Positions 20,416-32,562 of a stretch of DNA of 47,424 bases are shown piece after piece. The notes under the pieces were generated by a model. The model saw nothing but the letters and a program-made list of their open reading frames with translations, made no database searches and was not told where the DNA came from. The DNA is taken from contig CACVAY010000009.1 in the NCBI GenBank assembly GCA_902727985.1, positions 1 to 47,424 of the forward strand. The letters are read 5' to 3'. Origin of the DNA: an uncultured Thiotrichaceae bacterium. Its GTDB lineage: Bacteria > Pseudomonadota > Gammaproteobacteria > Thiotrichales > Thiotrichaceae. The translations under genes were made by a program, and so were the position numbers. Numbering within the stretch: position 1 is the first letter of the stretch; each line of letters opens with the position of its first letter.

Positions 20416-20444
20416 ATTCTAGTGTTTTGACCATCGACTGTCAA
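20416..20444 (-). promoter_or_regulatory. near-consensus sigma-70 promoter for the str operon (rpsL)
   Basis: Leftward -35 TTGACA (20439-20444, perfect), 17-nt spacer, -10 TAGAAT (20416-20421, five of six), then a GC-rich discriminator (TTCGCGCC). The predicted start near 20409 gives a leader of about 110 nt before rpsL. It is the best promoter in the window, and the discriminator suggests growth-rate or ppGpp control. Confidence 0.88.
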
Positions 20445-20510
20445 GCTACAAATCTAGTTTATTTAAGCTTTATCAGTATTAGTACCGCGATCACGACTTA
20501 AATTCACGCA

Positions 20511-20541
20511 CCGCCTGATTGCAACACACACAATCGGGCGG
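20511..20541 (-). repeat. inverted repeat shortly after rpoC
   Basis: CCGCCTGATT (20511-20520) and AATCGGGCGG (20532-20541) pair with one wobble on the rightward strand and one C-A mismatch on the leftward strand; the loop is 11 nt. It begins 9 nt after the rpoC stop, but no U-tract follows, so it is at best a weak terminator or RNA 3'-end stabiliser. Confidence 0.4.
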
Positions 20542-20549
20542 ATTTCACA

Positions 20550-23500
20550 CTACTTATTACCAGATGAAACCTCTGCATCAGAGGACTCAGATGCAGAATT
20601 ATCAACACTTGCTGTTAATGCTTCAAGCGCAGCTAATTCTTCAGCCATCTTACTTTCACGTTCTTCACGTTGTTTCTGATGATGAACAAGGCCTGTCCCT
20701 GCGGGTATCAAGCGCCCCACGATTACATTCTCCTTAAGACCACTCAAATCATCACTAGCGCCTTTAACAGATGCCTCTGTTAGCACTCGTGTAGTTTCCT
20801 GGAACGATGCCGCTGAGATGAATGAGTCGGTAACCAATGAAGCCTTGGTGATACCCAATAGCAACCTGATGTACTTAATTGGCAATCTGCCTTCTTTCTC
20901 AAGCGCAATGTTTTGCTCAGCAACATCTTTGTAGTCAACTTGCTCGCCTTTAAGAAAGTTACTGTCACCTCCCTCAATGATCTCAACCTTACGAATCATC
21001 TGACGAACAATCACTTCGATATGCTTATCCGCAATACCAACACCCTGAAGACGATATACATCCTGAATTTCTTTTACCAAGTACTCAGCAAGATACTCAG
21101 GACCAAGCAAACGAATGATATCGTGTGGACTTGGCTCACCATCAGCAATCTTTTCACCCTTAACAACATTTTCACCTTCAAAGATGTTCAGGTTTCTCCA
21201 TTTAGGAATAAGCACCTCGTAAGCATCACCCTTCTCTGGCGTGATAATTAAACGAACTTTACCTGTAGTTTCTTTACCGAACGAAACCATACCAGTAATT
21301 TCAGCCAGAATTGCAGGCTCTTTAGGCTTACGCGCCTCAAACAAGTCAGCAACACGAGGAAGACCACCAGTAATATCACGAGTACGTGTTGATTCTTGAG
21401 GCATACGCGCCAGAACATCACCCACGTTTACCATATCGTGATTTTTAAGGTTGATTAGAGCACCTGCATTCAACGGATACTGCACTGGCGTGCTTGTACC
21501 CTCGAAGAATAAAGAATCGCCATTTTCATCCAATAAACGAATCATTGGACGCATATCTTTGCCCTTTGAGCCGCGTGTTTTTGGATCACTGATTTCAACT
21601 GAACTCAAACCCGTAATGTCATCAATTTTGGTATTAATAGTGATACCATCAACAAAATCTACAAACTCAGCCTTACCTGATACCTCAGTAATGATTGGAT
21701 GCGTATGCGGATCCCATGTTGCAACCTCTTTACCTGCATCAACAGCATCGCCATCAGCTGCCAATACAACAGCACCATAAGGAAGTTTGTAACGTTCTTT
21801 CTCACGCCCCTGCTCATCAGAAACACTCAATTCACCAGAACGCGATACCGTCACCAAGTTGCCATGTTTGTTAACAACACTTTTAACATTCGATAGTCGC
21901 AACGTACCTGTTGTCTTAACAACTATATTATTTTCAGCCGCTGAGCTACTTGCAGCACCACCAATATGGAAGGTACGCATTGTAAGCTGTGTTCCGGGTT
22001 CACCGATAGACTGAGCGGCGATAACACCAACTGCCTCACCACGATTCACCTTATGACCACGACCTAAATCACGACCATAACAAGATGAACAAATACCCGT
22101 CTCTGTGCGACAGGTAATAGCAGAACGAACCGTGATTTCATCAACGCTCATGTCTTCAAGTGCTTCGACAATAGCCTCATCCATTAGCGTTCCAGCGGGA
22201 ATCACTACTGTATCTGAATCATCAATCACATCAACCGCAGCTACACGACCAAGTACGCGAGCACCAAGCCCCTGTACCACATCACCACCTTCGATGATTG
22301 GTTTCATGATCAAGCCTTGATCAGTCCCACAATCGTCCTCGGTAACCACCATATCTTGTGCAACATCCACAAGACGACGGGTTAAGTATCCAGAGTTTGC
22401 AGTCTTAAGAGCCGTATCAGCAAGACCTTTACGAGCACCGTGAGTCGAGATAAAGTACTGAAGTACATTCAAGCCTTCACGGAAGTTAGAGGTGATTGGT
22501 GTTTCAATGATTGAACCATCTGGTTTAGCCATCAAACCACGCATACCAGCAAGCTGTCTTATTTGCGCTGCTGAACCACGAGCTCCAGAGTCTGCCATCA
22601 TAAAAATAGAGTTAAAGGAGTCCTGCGTTTCCATTTCTCCTTGAGCATTCTCGACAGTTTCTGTACTTAAGCCATCCATCATCGCCTTAGCAACCTGCTC
22701 ATTAGTTCTTGACCAGATATCAACAACCTTATTATAACGCTCACCCTGTGTAACCAAACCAGAAGCATACTGCGCTTCGATTTCAGTTACATCTTCTCGC
22801 GCAGAATCAATAATACCTTTCTTCGCATCAGGGATTGCCATGTCATTCGAACAGAATGAAACACCTGCACGCGTTGCGTATTTGTACCCCGTATACATCA
22901 ATTGATCAGCAAAAATGACTGTTGCCTTCAAACCAACACGACGATAAGACTCATTGATCAGGTTACCAATGGCTTTCTTCTTTAAGATTGTATTTAGGAT
23001 CTCGAAAGGCAGGCCTTTTGGTAGAATCTTCGAAAGAATCGCTCTACCAACCGTAGTATCCAAGCGACGGATACGCGGCTCAAAACTACCATCTTCATTA
23101 ACTGTGTAGTCCTTGATGCGGACCTGTACTCGCGCATGCAATGACACACAATGCGTATCATAAGCACGAAGCGCCTCATCAGCAGAAGCGAACTTCATAC
23201 CTTCGCCTTGCACATTGATGCTTTCGCGACTCATATAATAGAGACCAAGAACGATATCCTGCGAGGGAACAATGATTGGCTCACCGTTAGCTGGCGCCAG
23301 CACGTTATTCGTTGCCAACATTAATACACGCGCTTCCATCTGAGCTTCGATAGACAGCGGTACATGGACAGCCATCTGGTCACCATCGAAGTCGGCGTTA
23401 AACGCTGAACATACTAATGGGTGCAGCTGAATGGCTTTACCTTCGATCAATACCGGTTCAAATGCCTGAATACCCAGACGGTGCAAAGTCGGCGCACGGT

Positions 23501-24776
23501 TTAGCATGACTGGGTGCTCACGGATAACCTCTTCAAGGATATCCCAAACTTCCGGAATTTCACGCTCTACCAATTTCTTAGCAGCTTTAATTGTTCCGGC
23601 AAGACCACGACGCTGCAATTTACCAAAAATAAATGGCTTGAATAATTCAAGCGCCATTTTCTTAGGTAGACCACACTGATGCAGACGTAGATAAGGACCT
23701 GTTACGATTACAGAACGACCGGAGTAATCAACACGTTTACCCAATAGGTTCTGTCTGAAACGACCTTGCTTACCCTTGATCATGTCAGCAAGTGATTTTA
23801 ATGGGCGCTTGTTAGATCCAGTAATTGCACGACCACGACGACCGTTATCAAGTAACGCATCAACAGCCTCTTGAAGCATACGCTTTTCATTGCGAACAAT
23901 GATATCTGGCGCATTTAACTCAAGAAGACGACGCAAACGGTTGTTACGATTGATCACCCGACGATAAAGATCATTCAAATCTGAGGTCGCGAAACGACCA
24001 CCGTCTAGAGGCACCAGTGGACGTAGATCAGGTGGTAAAATTGGAAGCACCGTAAGGATCATCCACTCAGGCTTATTACCCGAATTCTGGAACGCCTCCA
24101 TCAACTTCATCCGCTTCCCGATACGCTTTAGTTTTGTTTCAGAACGCGTCTCTTTAGCATCCTGCTTTAGTTGCTCAAGCTCTTCATCAATGTTTACACT
24201 TTGAAGCAATTTGAGCACTGCTTCAGCACCCATCCCCGCATCAAATTCATCACCATGCTCTTCGATCGCCTCCAGGTATGCCTCATCACTTAGCAACGAA
24301 CCTTGCTCAAGCTCTGTCATGCCAGGATCAACAACCAAGAAGTCTTCAAAATAAAGTACGCTTTCAATATCGCGAAGCGTCATATCAAGAAATAAACCAA
24401 TACGCGACGGTAATGATTTCAAGAACCAGATATGCGCGACCGGACATGCAAGATCAACATGCCCCATGCGGTCACGACGGACTTTGCTTTGTGTGACTTC
24501 AACACCACATTTTTCACAGATAATACCTCTGTGTTTAAGGCGCTTGTACTTGCCACACAGACACTCATAATCCTTTACCGGACCAAAAATCTTGGCACAG
24601 AAAAGACCATCACGTTCTGGCTTAAACGTACGATAGTTAATGGTTTCCGGCTTCTTAACTTCACCGTGAGACCATGAGCGGATAGTTTCCGGAGAAGCTA
24701 GTCCAATTTTGATGGCTTCAAATTCTTCAGATTCGGTCTGTTGTTTGAATATATTTAATAAGTCTTTCATGCTCAT
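20550..24776 (-). CDS. rpoC: DNA-directed RNA polymerase subunit beta prime
   Basis: Largest RNA polymerase subunit, carrying the catalytic Mg site. 1408 residues, E. coli-like length. The N-terminal zinc ribbon has C72, C74, C87 and C90 (YECLCGK...ICEKCG). The active-site motif [10 protein letters not shown] lies at about 460-469 with aspartates 462, 464 and 466. The second zinc site appears as [20 protein letters not shown], followed by the trigger-loop region with [21 protein letters not shown]. The serine- and acid-rich tail ends at 20550. It starts 61 nt after rpoB. Confidence 0.99.
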   Translation of the reverse strand: MSMKDLLNIFKQQTESEEFEAIKIGLASPETIRSWSHGEVKKPETINYRTFKPERDGLFCAKIFGPVKDYECLCGKYKRLKHRGIICEKCGVEVTQSKVRRDRMGHVDLACPVAHIWFLKSLPSRIGLFLDMTLRDIESVLYFEDFLVVDPGMTELEQGSLLSDEAYLEAIEEHGDEFDAGMGAEAVLKLLQSVNIDEELEQLKQDAKETRSETKLKRIGKRMKLMEAFQNSGNKPEWMILTVLPILPPDLRPLVPLDGGRFATSDLNDLYRRVINRNNRLRRLLELNAPDIIVRNEKRMLQEAVDALLDNGRRGRAITGSNKRPLKSLADMIKGKQGRFRQNLLGKRVDYSGRSVIVTGPYLRLHQCGLPKKMALELFKPFIFGKLQRRGLAGTIKAAKKLVEREIPEVWDILEEVIREHPVMLNRAPTLHRLGIQAFEPVLIEGKAIQLHPLVCSAFNADFDGDQMAVHVPLSIEAQMEARVLMLATNNVLAPANGEPIIVPSQDIVLGLYYMSRESINVQGEGMKFASADEALRAYDTHCVSLHARVQVRIKDYTVNEDGSFEPRIRRLDTTVGRAILSKILPKGLPFEILNTILKKKAIGNLINESYRRVGLKATVIFADQLMYTGYKYATRAGVSFCSNDMAIPDAKKGIIDSAREDVTEIEAQYASGLVTQGERYNKVVDIWSRTNEQVAKAMMDGLSTETVENAQGEMETQDSFNSIFMMADSGARGSAAQIRQLAGMRGLMAKPDGSIIETPITSNFREGLNVLQYFISTHGARKGLADTALKTANSGYLTRRLVDVAQDMVVTEDDCGTDQGLIMKPIIEGGDVVQGLGARVLGRVAAVDVIDDSDTVVIPAGTLMDEAIVEALEDMSVDEITVRSAITCRTETGICSSCYGRDLGRGHKVNRGEAVGVIAAQSIGEPGTQLTMRTFHIGGAASSSAAENNIVVKTTGTLRLSNVKSVVNKHGNLVTVSRSGELSVSDEQGREKERYKLPYGAVVLAADGDAVDAGKEVATWDPHTHPIITEVSGKAEFVDFVDGITINTKIDDITGLSSVEISDPKTRGSKGKDMRPMIRLLDENGDSLFFEGTSTPVQYPLNAGALINLKNHDMVNVGDVLARMPQESTRTRDITGGLPRVADLFEARKPKEPAILAEITGMVSFGKETTGKVRLIITPEKGDAYEVLIPKWRNLNIFEGENVVKGEKIADGEPSPHDIIRLLGPEYLAEYLVKEIQDVYRLQGVGIADKHIEVIVRQMIRKVEIIEGGDSNFLKGEQVDYKDVAEQNIALEKEGRLPIKYIRLLLGITKASLVTDSFISAASFQETTRVLTEASVKGASDDLSGLKENVIVGRLIPAGTGLVHHQKQREERESKMAEELAALEALTASVDNSASESSDAEVSSGNK

Positions 24777-24837
24777 AAAGGCTACCTACTAATTTTTGTT
24801 TAACGGCAAATACTGGCTATATTTCTCAACGAAACAA

Positions 24838-27800
24838 TTACTCGTTTGTTTCTAACTCAATATTCAGACCTAACGAACGAATTTCTTTCATCAGTACATT
24901 AAAGGACTCAGGCATTCCTGCTTCCATCTGATGATTTCCATCGACAATATTTTTATACATGCGGTTACGACCCGTCACATCATCCGACTTAACGGTTAAC
25001 ATTTCCTGCAAGGTATAAGCAGCACCATATGCCTGCAGCGCCCATACTTCCATCTCACCGAAACGCTGACCACCGAACATAGCTTTACCACCAAGTGGCT
25101 GCTGAGTAACCAAACTATAAGGGCCTGTAGAACGGGCATGCATCTTATCATCAACCAAGTGGTTCAATTTCAGCATGTGCATATAACCAACTGTGACTTT
25201 ACGCTCGAACTGATCACCCGTACGGCCATCGAACAATGTATCTTGACCAGTCTCTGGAAGATCAGCCAAACGTAACATCGCACGAATTTCCTCTTCATCC
25301 GCACCATCAAACACAGGTGTCGCCATGGGCACACCAGGGCGTAAATTCGCAGCCATTTCGACTATTTCTTCATCAGTCATTTCACTGATATCACCCTGTT
25401 TCGGATTACCACCCGTTGAGTAAACTTCAGTTAAGAACTTACGAAGATCGTCTGTCGCCTGCTTAGCATCAATCATACGACCAATCTTTTCACCCAAACC
25501 ACGAGCTGCCCAACCAAGATGCGTCTCTAATACCTGACCAACATTCATTCGAGACGGTACGCCAAGCGGGTTCAATACAATATCGACTGGCTGACCCTGC
25601 GCATTAAATGGCATATCCTCAACTGGGACGATTTTTGAGATAACACCTTTGTTACCGTGACGACCAGCCATCTTGTCACCAGGTTGTAAGCGACGTTTAA
25701 CCGCCACGTAAACCTTGATCATCTTCAGAACACCAGGCGCCAGATCATCACCAGCAGATAGTTTTTCTTTCTGCTTCTGTAAACGATCTTCGTAACGCGC
25801 TTTTTGCTCGTCAAGCAACTTACGCAATTCAGCCAGCTGATCATTCAACTCGTCTTTACGTAGACGGATTTCGAACCATTGAAAATGCTCTAGATCTGCA
25901 AGGTAAGCTTTAGTCACCTTGCTATCTTTAGTTAAACCATTTGGCCCGCCATCAGCAACTTTGTTTGATAACAACTTCGAAGCTCGATCAAATAAGTCAT
26001 CTTCGAAGATGCGCATTTCATCACGCAAGTCGTTTCTGACCCTATGCAGCTCATCATCAAGAATTGATTGAGCACGCGCATCACGCTCGACACCATCACG
26101 CGTAAACACACGCACATCGATAACGGTACCGAACGTACTAGAGGGCATTCTTAGCGACGAATCCTTCACATCAGATGCTTTTTCACCAAAAATTGCGCGA
26201 AGCAATTTTTCTTCCGGGGTAAGCATAGTTTCCCCTTTAGGCGTCACCTTACCAACCAGAATATCGCTCGGTTTAACTTCAGCTCCAACGTGGACGATTC
26301 CGCATTCATCAAGCTTGCCAAGCAAACCTTCAGACACATTAGGGATATCGCCCGTAATCTCTTCAGCACCCAATTTAGTATCACGCGCTAAACATGTTAG
26401 TTCTTCAATATGAATAGTTGTATAACGATCTTCGTCTACAACCCGCTCAGAGATAAGAATCGAATCTTCAAAGTTATAACCATTCCAAGGCATGAATGCG
26501 ACACGCATATTTTGACCTAAAGCCAAATCACCAAGGTTTGTTGATGGCCCATCAGCCAACACATCACCCCGCGCCACTTGATCACCAACTTTAACGATAG
26601 GACGCTGATTAACACAGGTATTCTGATTTGAACGCGTGTATTTCACAAGGTTATAGATATCTACACCACCACCCTGAGCTTCTTCATCATTTACTCGAAT
26701 AACAATTCGAGCAGCGTCAACAGAGTCGATCTTGCCGCCACGCTTGGCAGTTATTGCAGCTCCAGAATCCACAGCAAGGATCCTTTCCATGCCAGTACCA
26801 ACCAATGGCGTTTGCGCCTTTAATGTCGGAACTGCTTGACGTTGCATGTTTGATCCCATCAAAGCACGGTTAGCATCATCGTGCTCAAGGAAAGGTAACA
26901 ATGCAGCCGCTACGGATACAATCTGCTTTGGTGAAACATCCATATACTGAACTTCTGACGAAGCAGTAGAGGTAAATTCGTTCAGATGACGACAGGCAAC
27001 GGTTGCATCAACAAATGCTCCATCATCATTAAGGTCTGCATTTGCCTGAGCAATTTTGTACTGCGCCTCTTCAATAGCAGACAAATAGTCAATTTTATCG
27101 GTTGCCACGCCATCGATAACTTTTCTATATGGTGTCTCTAAGAAACCATAGCTATTTGTTCTAGCAAATGCCGACAGTGAATTGATCAGACCAATGTTCG
27201 GCCCTTCCGGCGTTTCGATAGGACATACACGACCGTAATGAGTTGGATGTACGTCACGCACTTCAAAGCCTGCGCGTTCACGCGTCAAGCCACCTGGACC
27301 TAAGGCAGAGATACGACGCTTATGTGTAACTTCAGATAATGGATTATTTTGATCCATGAACTGAGAAAGCTGACTCGAACCGAAGAATTCTTTAACAGCA
27401 GCCGAAACGGGCTTCGAGTTAATCATATCCTGAGGCATCAAGCCTTCACTTTCAGCAACAGTTAGACGCTCTTTAACCGCACGTTCTACACGAACAAGAC
27501 CAACACGGAATGCGTTTTCCGCCATCTCGCCAACACTTCTAATACGACGATTACCCAAGTGATCTATATCATCGACAATACCATGACCATCGCGAATCCC
27601 CACCAAGGTCTTAACAACCTCAACGATATCATCTTTGTTAAGCGTTCCCTTACCTTCTGGCGTATCGCGCCCTAGACGCAGGTTGAATTTCATTCGACCC
27701 ACTTCGGACAAGTCATAACGTTCATCAGAGAAAAACAAATTGCCGAACAAGTTCTCTGCAGATTCCTTTGTAGGTGGCTCACCAGGACGCATCATACGGT

Positions 27801-28917
27801 AGATTTCGACCTGAGCCTCAAGCTTGCTATTAGTCCCATCAATATTCAAAGTGTTTGAAATATATGGCCCATGATCAAGCTCATTGATATAAAGAATTTC
27901 AAATTTCTTAACATCATTATCGCGCAATACTTCAATGGACTCTTCTGTCAATTCAGCATTGGCCGCGGCGATAATTTCACCTGTTGATTTATCTACAAGA
28001 TCAGCACCTAATCGTTTTCCGACCAAGTATTCAAGCGGAACTTCTAAACTCTTAACCCCAGCCTTTTCCATATTACGCACATGCTTTGCTGTAATACGCC
28101 GTCCTGTCTTAACAACCACCTCGCCATCAACTTCGACATCAAACGACGCTAACTCACCACGTAACTGCTGCGGATCAATTGAAATTTTGATTTTCGTTTT
28201 ACTTAGCGTTACTTGAATTGTATCAAAGAACGTCTCAATAATTTCATGCGTTTCCATACCTATCGCACGTAGCAATACCGTTGCAGGCAATTTACGGCGA
28301 CGATCAATACGAACAAAAACAGAATCTTTCGGATCAAACTCAAAATCCAACCACGAACCACGGTAAGGAATCACACGTGCGTTGTATAATAACTTACCAG
28401 CAGAGTTTGATTTACCCTTATCATGACTAAAGAACACACCAGGAGAACGATGTAACTGAGAAACGATTACTCGCTCTGTACCATTGATAACAAACGAACC
28501 TTTATCCGTCATCAAAGGCAACTCGCCCAAATAGACATCTTGCTCTTTTATATCTTTGACGACTTTTGATGTTGCTGGCGCATCTTTATCATAAATAACA
28601 AGACGCAACTTTACACGCAAAGAAGCAGCGTAGGTTAGACCACGAATCTGACACTCTCGAACATCAAATACTGGCTCATCAATTCGATAGTCAACATAGT
28701 CTAATTCAACATAGTTGTTGTAACTTACGATTGGAAAAACCGACTTAAAAGCGCTATGAAGCCCTTTCTCTTTTCGATTATCTAGAGGGATATTATCTTG
28801 TAGGAAGTCTCGATATGATTCGAGCTGTATTGATAACAAAAAAGGAATTTCCAGAACCTGTGGGCGCTTTCCAAAATCCTTACGAATACGTTTCTTATCG
28901 GTAAAGCTAAGAGCCAT
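24838..28917 (-). CDS. rpoB: DNA-directed RNA polymerase subunit beta
   Basis: Second-largest RNA polymerase subunit. 1359 residues. The rifampicin region reads [31 protein letters not shown] in two conserved pieces with the wild-type Asp, His and Ser, so no common resistance change is present. Further blocks are [44 protein letters not shown], and the C-terminal [25 protein letters not shown]. It is preceded by a 206-nt gap to rplL with an attenuator-like hairpin and followed by rpoC. Confidence 0.99.
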   Translation of the reverse strand: MALSFTDKKRIRKDFGKRPQVLEIPFLLSIQLESYRDFLQDNIPLDNRKEKGLHSAFKSVFPIVSYNNYVELDYVDYRIDEPVFDVRECQIRGLTYAASLRVKLRLVIYDKDAPATSKVVKDIKEQDVYLGELPLMTDKGSFVINGTERVIVSQLHRSPGVFFSHDKGKSNSAGKLLYNARVIPYRGSWLDFEFDPKDSVFVRIDRRRKLPATVLLRAIGMETHEIIETFFDTIQVTLSKTKIKISIDPQQLRGELASFDVEVDGEVVVKTGRRITAKHVRNMEKAGVKSLEVPLEYLVGKRLGADLVDKSTGEIIAAANAELTEESIEVLRDNDVKKFEILYINELDHGPYISNTLNIDGTNSKLEAQVEIYRMMRPGEPPTKESAENLFGNLFFSDERYDLSEVGRMKFNLRLGRDTPEGKGTLNKDDIVEVVKTLVGIRDGHGIVDDIDHLGNRRIRSVGEMAENAFRVGLVRVERAVKERLTVAESEGLMPQDMINSKPVSAAVKEFFGSSQLSQFMDQNNPLSEVTHKRRISALGPGGLTRERAGFEVRDVHPTHYGRVCPIETPEGPNIGLINSLSAFARTNSYGFLETPYRKVIDGVATDKIDYLSAIEEAQYKIAQANADLNDDGAFVDATVACRHLNEFTSTASSEVQYMDVSPKQIVSVAAALLPFLEHDDANRALMGSNMQRQAVPTLKAQTPLVGTGMERILAVDSGAAITAKRGGKIDSVDAARIVIRVNDEEAQGGGVDIYNLVKYTRSNQNTCVNQRPIVKVGDQVARGDVLADGPSTNLGDLALGQNMRVAFMPWNGYNFEDSILISERVVDEDRYTTIHIEELTCLARDTKLGAEEITGDIPNVSEGLLGKLDECGIVHVGAEVKPSDILVGKVTPKGETMLTPEEKLLRAIFGEKASDVKDSSLRMPSSTFGTVIDVRVFTRDGVERDARAQSILDDELHRVRNDLRDEMRIFEDDLFDRASKLLSNKVADGGPNGLTKDSKVTKAYLADLEHFQWFEIRLRKDELNDQLAELRKLLDEQKARYEDRLQKQKEKLSAGDDLAPGVLKMIKVYVAVKRRLQPGDKMAGRHGNKGVISKIVPVEDMPFNAQGQPVDIVLNPLGVPSRMNVGQVLETHLGWAARGLGEKIGRMIDAKQATDDLRKFLTEVYSTGGNPKQGDISEMTDEEIVEMAANLRPGVPMATPVFDGADEEEIRAMLRLADLPETGQDTLFDGRTGDQFERKVTVGYMHMLKLNHLVDDKMHARSTGPYSLVTQQPLGGKAMFGGQRFGEMEVWALQAYGAAYTLQEMLTVKSDDVTGRNRMYKNIVDGNHQMEAGMPESFNVLMKEIRSLGLNIELETNE

Positions 28918-29064
28918 CTTTTTTCCTCATTTTATCCGAATGTTATCGTCATCTAGCCAACACTTAAGTTATGCTGATGATGCAAAATTTGCTTTAATAT
29001 GAGATCGCTAACGCAATTTCAGAGTAAAACAAACTACTGATGCTTTAACTACAACCTAAGCGAC

Positions 29065-29092
29065 AAAAGGCCGACGGAATTAACCGTCAGCC
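29065..29092 (-). terminator. attenuator-like terminator between rplL and rpoB
   Basis: On the leftward transcript GGCTGACGG (from 29092) pairs with CCGTCGGCC (to 29069), nine pairs including one G-U, around a 6-nt loop, followed by UUUU. It is 31 nt after the rplL stop. E. coli has a partial terminator at the same place that lowers polymerase relative to L7/L12, and this is its likely counterpart. Confidence 0.75.
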
Positions 29093-29123
29093 AGTTGTCT
29101 AGAAAACTAAACTACAAGCCCAA

Positions 29124-29501
29124 TTACTTAAGCTCGACAGCAGCACCAACTTCTTCAAGTTGTTTTTTAGCTTCCTCAGCCTCATCCTTAGATGCTGCTT
29201 CTTTAACAGTTGCAGGCGCACTCTCAACCATGTCTTTTGCTTCTTTAAGACCAAGACCTGTAAGACCACGAACTGCTTTGATAACTTTAATTTTGTTATC
29301 ACCAACAGACGCAAGTACAACATCAAACTCAGTCTTTTCTTCTGCAGCGGCAGCTTCGCCACCAGCAGCAGGAGCAGCAGCAACTGCAGCAGCAGCGGCT
29401 GAAACACCAAACTTCTCTTCCATATCTGAAATCAACTCAACGATTTCAACTACAGTCATATTGGAAATAGCTTCCAAGATATCTTCTTTCGATACGGCCA
29501 T
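29124..29501 (-). CDS. rplL: 50S ribosomal protein L7/L12
   Basis: Stalk protein that recruits translation GTPases; several dimers bind L10. 125 residues from the ATG at 29499-29501 ([15 protein letters not shown]). An upstream in-frame extension into rplJ is rejected. The order is an N-terminal dimerisation helix pair, an alanine-rich hinge at about residues 35-55, then the globular C-terminal domain with [38 protein letters not shown]. It is 22 nt after rplJ and followed by an attenuator-like hairpin before rpoB. Confidence 0.99.
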   Translation of the reverse strand: MAVSKEDILEAISNMTVVEIVELISDMEEKFGVSAAAAAVAAAPAAGGEAAAAEEKTEFDVVLASVGDNKIKVIKAVRGLTGLGLKEAKDMVESAPATVKEAASKDEAEEAKKQLEEVGAAVELK

Positions 29502-29523
29502 TATATTTCTCCTAAATTCCGAA

Positions 29524-30054
29524 TCAGGCAGCAGCCTGTTTTTGATCACGTACAGCAGCAACAGTACGCACAAGTTTTCCAGGCACTTCATTAATTGTAC
29601 GAGCAAGCTTATCTAGAGGCGCTCTCAATGTACCGGCTAGGATTGCTAGCGCTTGGTCACGAGTAGGCATCTTAGACAACGTCTCCAACTGAGACACTTC
29701 CATCAGTTCACCGCCCAAGGCGATCATCTTGACTTCTAGCTTGTCGTTTTCTTTAATAAAATCCTTAACCACACGAGCCGCAGCGCCTGGATCTTCCTGA
29801 GAAAATGCCAGAATCATTGGTCCAACTAAACCATCGCTCATACATGAATAATCAGTATCAGCAAGTGCTAGTTTCGCAAGGTTATTTTTAACCACTCTAA
29901 TGTAAACACCATCTGCACGCGCTTTAGCACGCAATGCAGTCATGTCCGTCACAGAGATTCCACTATAATCAGCAGCGATAGCGGAATGTGCTTCTGCAGC
30001 AACAGCAGCGACCTCAGAAACAATTTGCTTTTTAGCTTCTAAAGTTAATGCCAC
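29524..30054 (-). CDS. rplJ: 50S ribosomal protein L10
   Basis: Base of the ribosomal stalk and, in E. coli, autogenous repressor of rplJL through its leader. 176 residues, beginning with a GTG at 30052-30054 preceded by GAGGTAG at proper spacing. The N-terminal domain includes [17 protein letters not shown] and [11 protein letters not shown]. The C-terminal helix that binds L12 dimers ends in the [11 protein letters not shown] tail. The 243-nt gap upstream is a structured leader (see separate entry). Confidence 0.98.
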   Translation of the reverse strand: MALTLEAKKQIVSEVAAVAAEAHSAIAADYSGISVTDMTALRAKARADGVYIRVVKNNLAKLALADTDYSCMSDGLVGPMILAFSQEDPGAAARVVKDFIKENDKLEVKMIALGGELMEVSQLETLSKMPTRDQALAILAGTLRAPLDKLARTINEVPGKLVRTVAAVRDQKQAAA

Positions 30055-30297
30055 GATTTACTACCTCATGGTTCGGTGGAATTCCACCGTTAATCAAACA
30101 CCTTTCGGTGATAACGAACGACGCCCCGCAACCATTTGACTCGGGAACGTCATCTACGCAGGTTACAAAAAACTCTTGTGATTAAGCCTAAAACTCAACA
30201 CCTACGGTCTTCGACGACATACAGCCATGTATATCTATGCTAGGTAAATTCTACCTAACTCTTCTCATCCTTGAGAAGCACGGACTTACGTCCAGAA
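30055..30297 (-). promoter_or_regulatory. L10-type structured leader upstream of rplJ
   Basis: The 243 nt between rplA and rplJ hold a chain of small hairpins on the leftward transcript: GGACGTAAGTCC, TTCTCAAGGATGAGAA, GGTAGAATTTACC, CACCGAAAGGTG and, just before the Shine-Dalgarno, GGTGGAATTCCACC. The position matches the autoregulatory L10(L12)4 leader family of gammaproteobacteria. The exact kink-turn is not resolved by eye. A TAGAAT occurs in it but has no good -35. Confidence 0.6.
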
Positions 30298-30993
30298 TTA
30301 CGCTTCTAAAGAGCTTTGATCAACTAGCAACCCAGGCCCCATAGTGCTTGATACTGAAACCTTCTTCAGATAAACACCTTTAGCAGATGATGGCTTGGCT
30401 TTTACCAAAGCAGCCACCAAAGAATTTAAATTTTCTTCTAACGCCTTCGCTTCGAAATCAACATTACCTATTGCACAATGTATAATCCCAGCTTTATCAG
30501 TACGATATTGAACCTGACCTGATTTGGCATTTTTTACCGCCGTAACCACATCAGGGGTAACAGTCCCAACTTTTGGGTTAGGCATCAAACCTCTAGGACC
30601 CAAAATTTGACCTAGCTGACCAACGACACGCATAGCATCCGGAGTCGCAATAACAACATCAAAATCTAGCTCACCCTTCTTAACAGTCTCGGCAAGATCA
30701 TCAAAACCAACAATATCAGCACCAGCCGCTACTGCTTTATCAGCATTCTCACCCTGAGCAAAAACAGCAACACGAACAGTCTTACCTGTACCATTTGGCA
30801 ACACGGTAGAACCACGCACCACTTGATCAGATTTACGAGGATCAACACCAAGATTAATGCTTACATCAACACTTTCTACGAACTTTGCCGCCGGTAACTC
30901 TTTCAAAAGAGAAAATGCTTCATTTACAGCATAAACCTGCTCAGCATTTACTTTTTCTTGAATTGCTTTTTGTCTTTTCGTTAGCTTAGTCAT
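30298..30993 (-). CDS. rplA: 50S ribosomal protein L1
   Basis: L1-stalk protein controlling E-site tRNA exit; in many bacteria it represses the rplK-rplA mRNA. 231 residues: [63 protein letters not shown] and a C-terminal [13 protein letters not shown]. Its ATG shares one base with the rplK stop (TAATG). The rpl block continues with the L10 leader. Confidence 0.99.
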   Translation of the reverse strand: MTKLTKRQKAIQEKVNAEQVYAVNEAFSLLKELPAAKFVESVDVSINLGVDPRKSDQVVRGSTVLPNGTGKTVRVAVFAQGENADKAVAAGADIVGFDDLAETVKKGELDFDVVIATPDAMRVVGQLGQILGPRGLMPNPKVGTVTPDVVTAVKNAKSGQVQYRTDKAGIIHCAIGNVDFEAKALEENLNSLVAALVKAKPSSAKGVYLKKVSVSSTMGPGLLVDQSSLEA

Positions 30994-31424
30994 TACACGC
31001 CCTCCACTTCGATACCCATACTACGAGCACTACCCGCGATGGTTCTTACCGCAGCATCCATATCAGCAGCTGTCAGATCAGGCTCTTTTGTCTTAGCAAT
31101 TTCTTCAAGCTGCTCACGATTCACCTTGCCAACTTTATCCTTATTTGGCACGCCACTACCCTTCTGAATACCAGCAGCCTTCTTAAGTAGAACTGCTGCG
31201 GGAGGTGTTTTTGTAACAAAAGTAAAACTTTTATCGCTATAAACAGTGATCACTACAGGAACAGGCATACCCTGCTCCATGCCCTGCGTTTTAGCATTAA
31301 ATGCCTTACAGAACTCCATGATATTTACACCATGCTGACCCAGTGCTGGACCAACTGGCGGACTTGGATTTGCTTGATTTGCAGGAACCTGCAACTTTAT
31401 GTAAGCGTCAACTTTTTTTGCCAT
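30993..31424 (-). CDS. rplK: 50S ribosomal protein L11
   Basis: GTPase-centre protein required for RelA activation and the thiostrepton site. 143 residues: the proline-rich [25 protein letters not shown] near the N-terminus (linker and drug-binding prolines present), [21 protein letters not shown], and a C-terminal rRNA-binding domain with [14 protein letters not shown]. It overlaps rplA by one base and is 54 nt after nusG. Confidence 0.99.
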   Translation of the reverse strand: MAKKVDAYIKLQVPANQANPSPPVGPALGQHGVNIMEFCKAFNAKTQGMEQGMPVPVVITVYSDKSFTFVTKTPPAAVLLKKAAGIQKGSGVPNKDKVGKVNREQLEEIAKTKEPDLTAADMDAAVRTIAGSARSMGIEVEGV

Positions 31425-31478
31425 GATTTATTTCCTTTACGGGTACAAACAGCTTTCGCCTCCCCGACCACTAAACGA
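31425..31478 (-). promoter_or_regulatory. possible L1 operator in the nusG-rplK gap
   Basis: The leftward transcript of this 54-nt gap contains a GGGGAGGCGAAAGCTG hairpin-loop region, then GTACCC and AAAGGAAATAAATC before the rplK ATG. In E. coli the same position carries the L1-binding mimic of 23S rRNA, which also has a GGGGAGCC core. This is a positional and local-sequence match only. Confidence 0.4.
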
Positions 31479-32009
31479 TCAGGTCTTTTCAACCTGAAAG
31501 AAATCCAGTTCAACAGGCGTTGAACGTCCAAATATTTGCACTGCCACAGACAATTTACTCTTATCGTAATTTACATCTTCGACAATTGCATTGAAGTCAT
31601 TAAATGGCCCGTCTACAACACGAACCACCTCACCCACTTCAAACATAATTTTAGGCTTCGGCGCATCTTCACCTGAGACACTTCTCAAGATATTATCCGC
31701 TTCCGCATCAGTTATTGGCGCTGGTCGGTCACTCGTCCCACCGATAAAACCCAATACCCGATTAGTATCCTTAACGAGATGCCATGAATCATCACCCATC
31801 TCCATTTCCACAAGCACATAACCTGGGAAAAACTTTCTTTCGCTCTGGCGCTTCTTTCCGCCACGCATTTCTACCACTTCTTCAGTTGGCACCAAAATAC
31901 TGCCGAACTTTTCCTCCATACCAAACCGTTCAATGCGTTCTAGCAGGGTTCGCTGAACATACTTTTCATACCCAGAGAAAGCTTGTATGACATACCATTG
32001 CTTCGCCAT
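31479..32009 (-). CDS. nusG: transcription termination/antitermination protein NusG
   Basis: RNA polymerase-bound elongation factor linking to Rho, S10 and the ribosome. 176 residues: an NGN domain (about 1-117, starting [20 protein letters not shown], with [10 protein letters not shown]) and a C-terminal KOW domain (about 123-176, [31 protein letters not shown]). The gene is 4 nt after secE. Length and order match E. coli secE-nusG. Confidence 0.99.
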   Translation of the reverse strand: MAKQWYVIQAFSGYEKYVQRTLLERIERFGMEEKFGSILVPTEEVVEMRGGKKRQSERKFFPGYVLVEMEMGDDSWHLVKDTNRVLGFIGGTSDRPAPITDAEADNILRSVSGEDAPKPKIMFEVGEVVRVVDGPFNDFNAIVEDVNYDKSKLSVAVQIFGRSTPVELDFFQVEKT

Positions 32010-32013
32010 CTAA

Positions 32014-32394
32014 CTAAGCTCCTGTACTTAAGAACAGCTTCACTGCCCAACTCAATATTGAATCAATTATCAATAAGAATATCGACAATATCGCTACAAT
32101 AACTACAACTATTGCCGTAGTCTGCATGGTCTCCACCCTTGTCGGCCAGACCATTTTTCGAACTTCTGTACGAGCATTACCGATAAAGTCAACAAGACGC
32201 CTACCAGGAGCTGAAGTATATGCCACTCCAATAGCTACTAGCATCACTGCCAACATACCAAGCACGCGATACAAGACCGATTCTTGTGCGAAATAGTAAA
32301 ATCCACCAATAGCCACAGCCACCAGCGCAAATGCAATTACGAGTTTTATCTTATCCAGTGGAGATGACTGAACGTTTGAATCAGTGACTGCCAT
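32014..32394 (-). CDS. secE: preprotein translocase subunit SecE
   Basis: Stabilising subunit of the SecYEG channel. 126 residues with three hydrophobic segments (about 16-34, 41-59, 92-118), the gammaproteobacterial form rather than the single-helix form of most bacteria. The conserved amphipathic stretch and hinge are present as FIGNARTEVRKMVWPTRVETMQTT (residues about 70-93). It is 27 nt downstream of tRNA-Trp and 4 nt before nusG. Confidence 0.98.
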   Translation of the reverse strand: MAVTDSNVQSSPLDKIKLVIAFALVAVAIGGFYYFAQESVLYRVLGMLAVMLVAIGVAYTSAPGRRLVDFIGNARTEVRKMVWPTRVETMQTTAIVVVIVAILSIFLLIIDSILSWAVKLFLSTGA

Positions 32395-32421
32395 AGATTT
32401 TACTTTTTTTATTTAGAAAAA

Positions 32422-32497
32422 TGGCAGGCCAGGAGGGAGTCGAACCCCCGACCTACGGTTTTGGAAACCGTTGCTCTACCAATTGAGCTACTGGCCT
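32422..32497 (-). tRNA. tRNA-Trp (anticodon CCA)
   Basis: 76 nt including the encoded CCA, starting AGGCCAGTAGCTCAATTGG. The anticodon stem ACGGT/ACCGT closes the loop TTCCAAA with anticodon CCA. The T-arm GGGGGTTCGACTCCC and the acceptor stem pair fully. It sits between tufB and secE, as in E. coli-related gene orders, and would be released from the secE-nusG precursor. Confidence 0.97.
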
Positions 32498-32516
32498 ATC
32501 TTTCTTTTACAAACAA

Positions 32517-32550
32517 CAAAAGAACGAGAGGAACACTACCCCTCGCTCTT
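32517..32550 (-). terminator. terminator-like hairpin between tufB and tRNA-Trp
   Basis: AAGAGCGAGGGG (leftward from 32550) pairs with CCTCTCGTTCTT (to 32520) with two wobble pairs around a 7-nt loop, followed by U-rich sequence (UUUGUUGUUUG). It would end the tRNA-Tyr-to-tufB transcript. It also lies about 6 nt downstream of the predicted start of the promoter at 32563-32590, the same arrangement as after rpsJ. Confidence 0.6.
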
Positions 32551-32562
32551 AAAGGACGCGCG

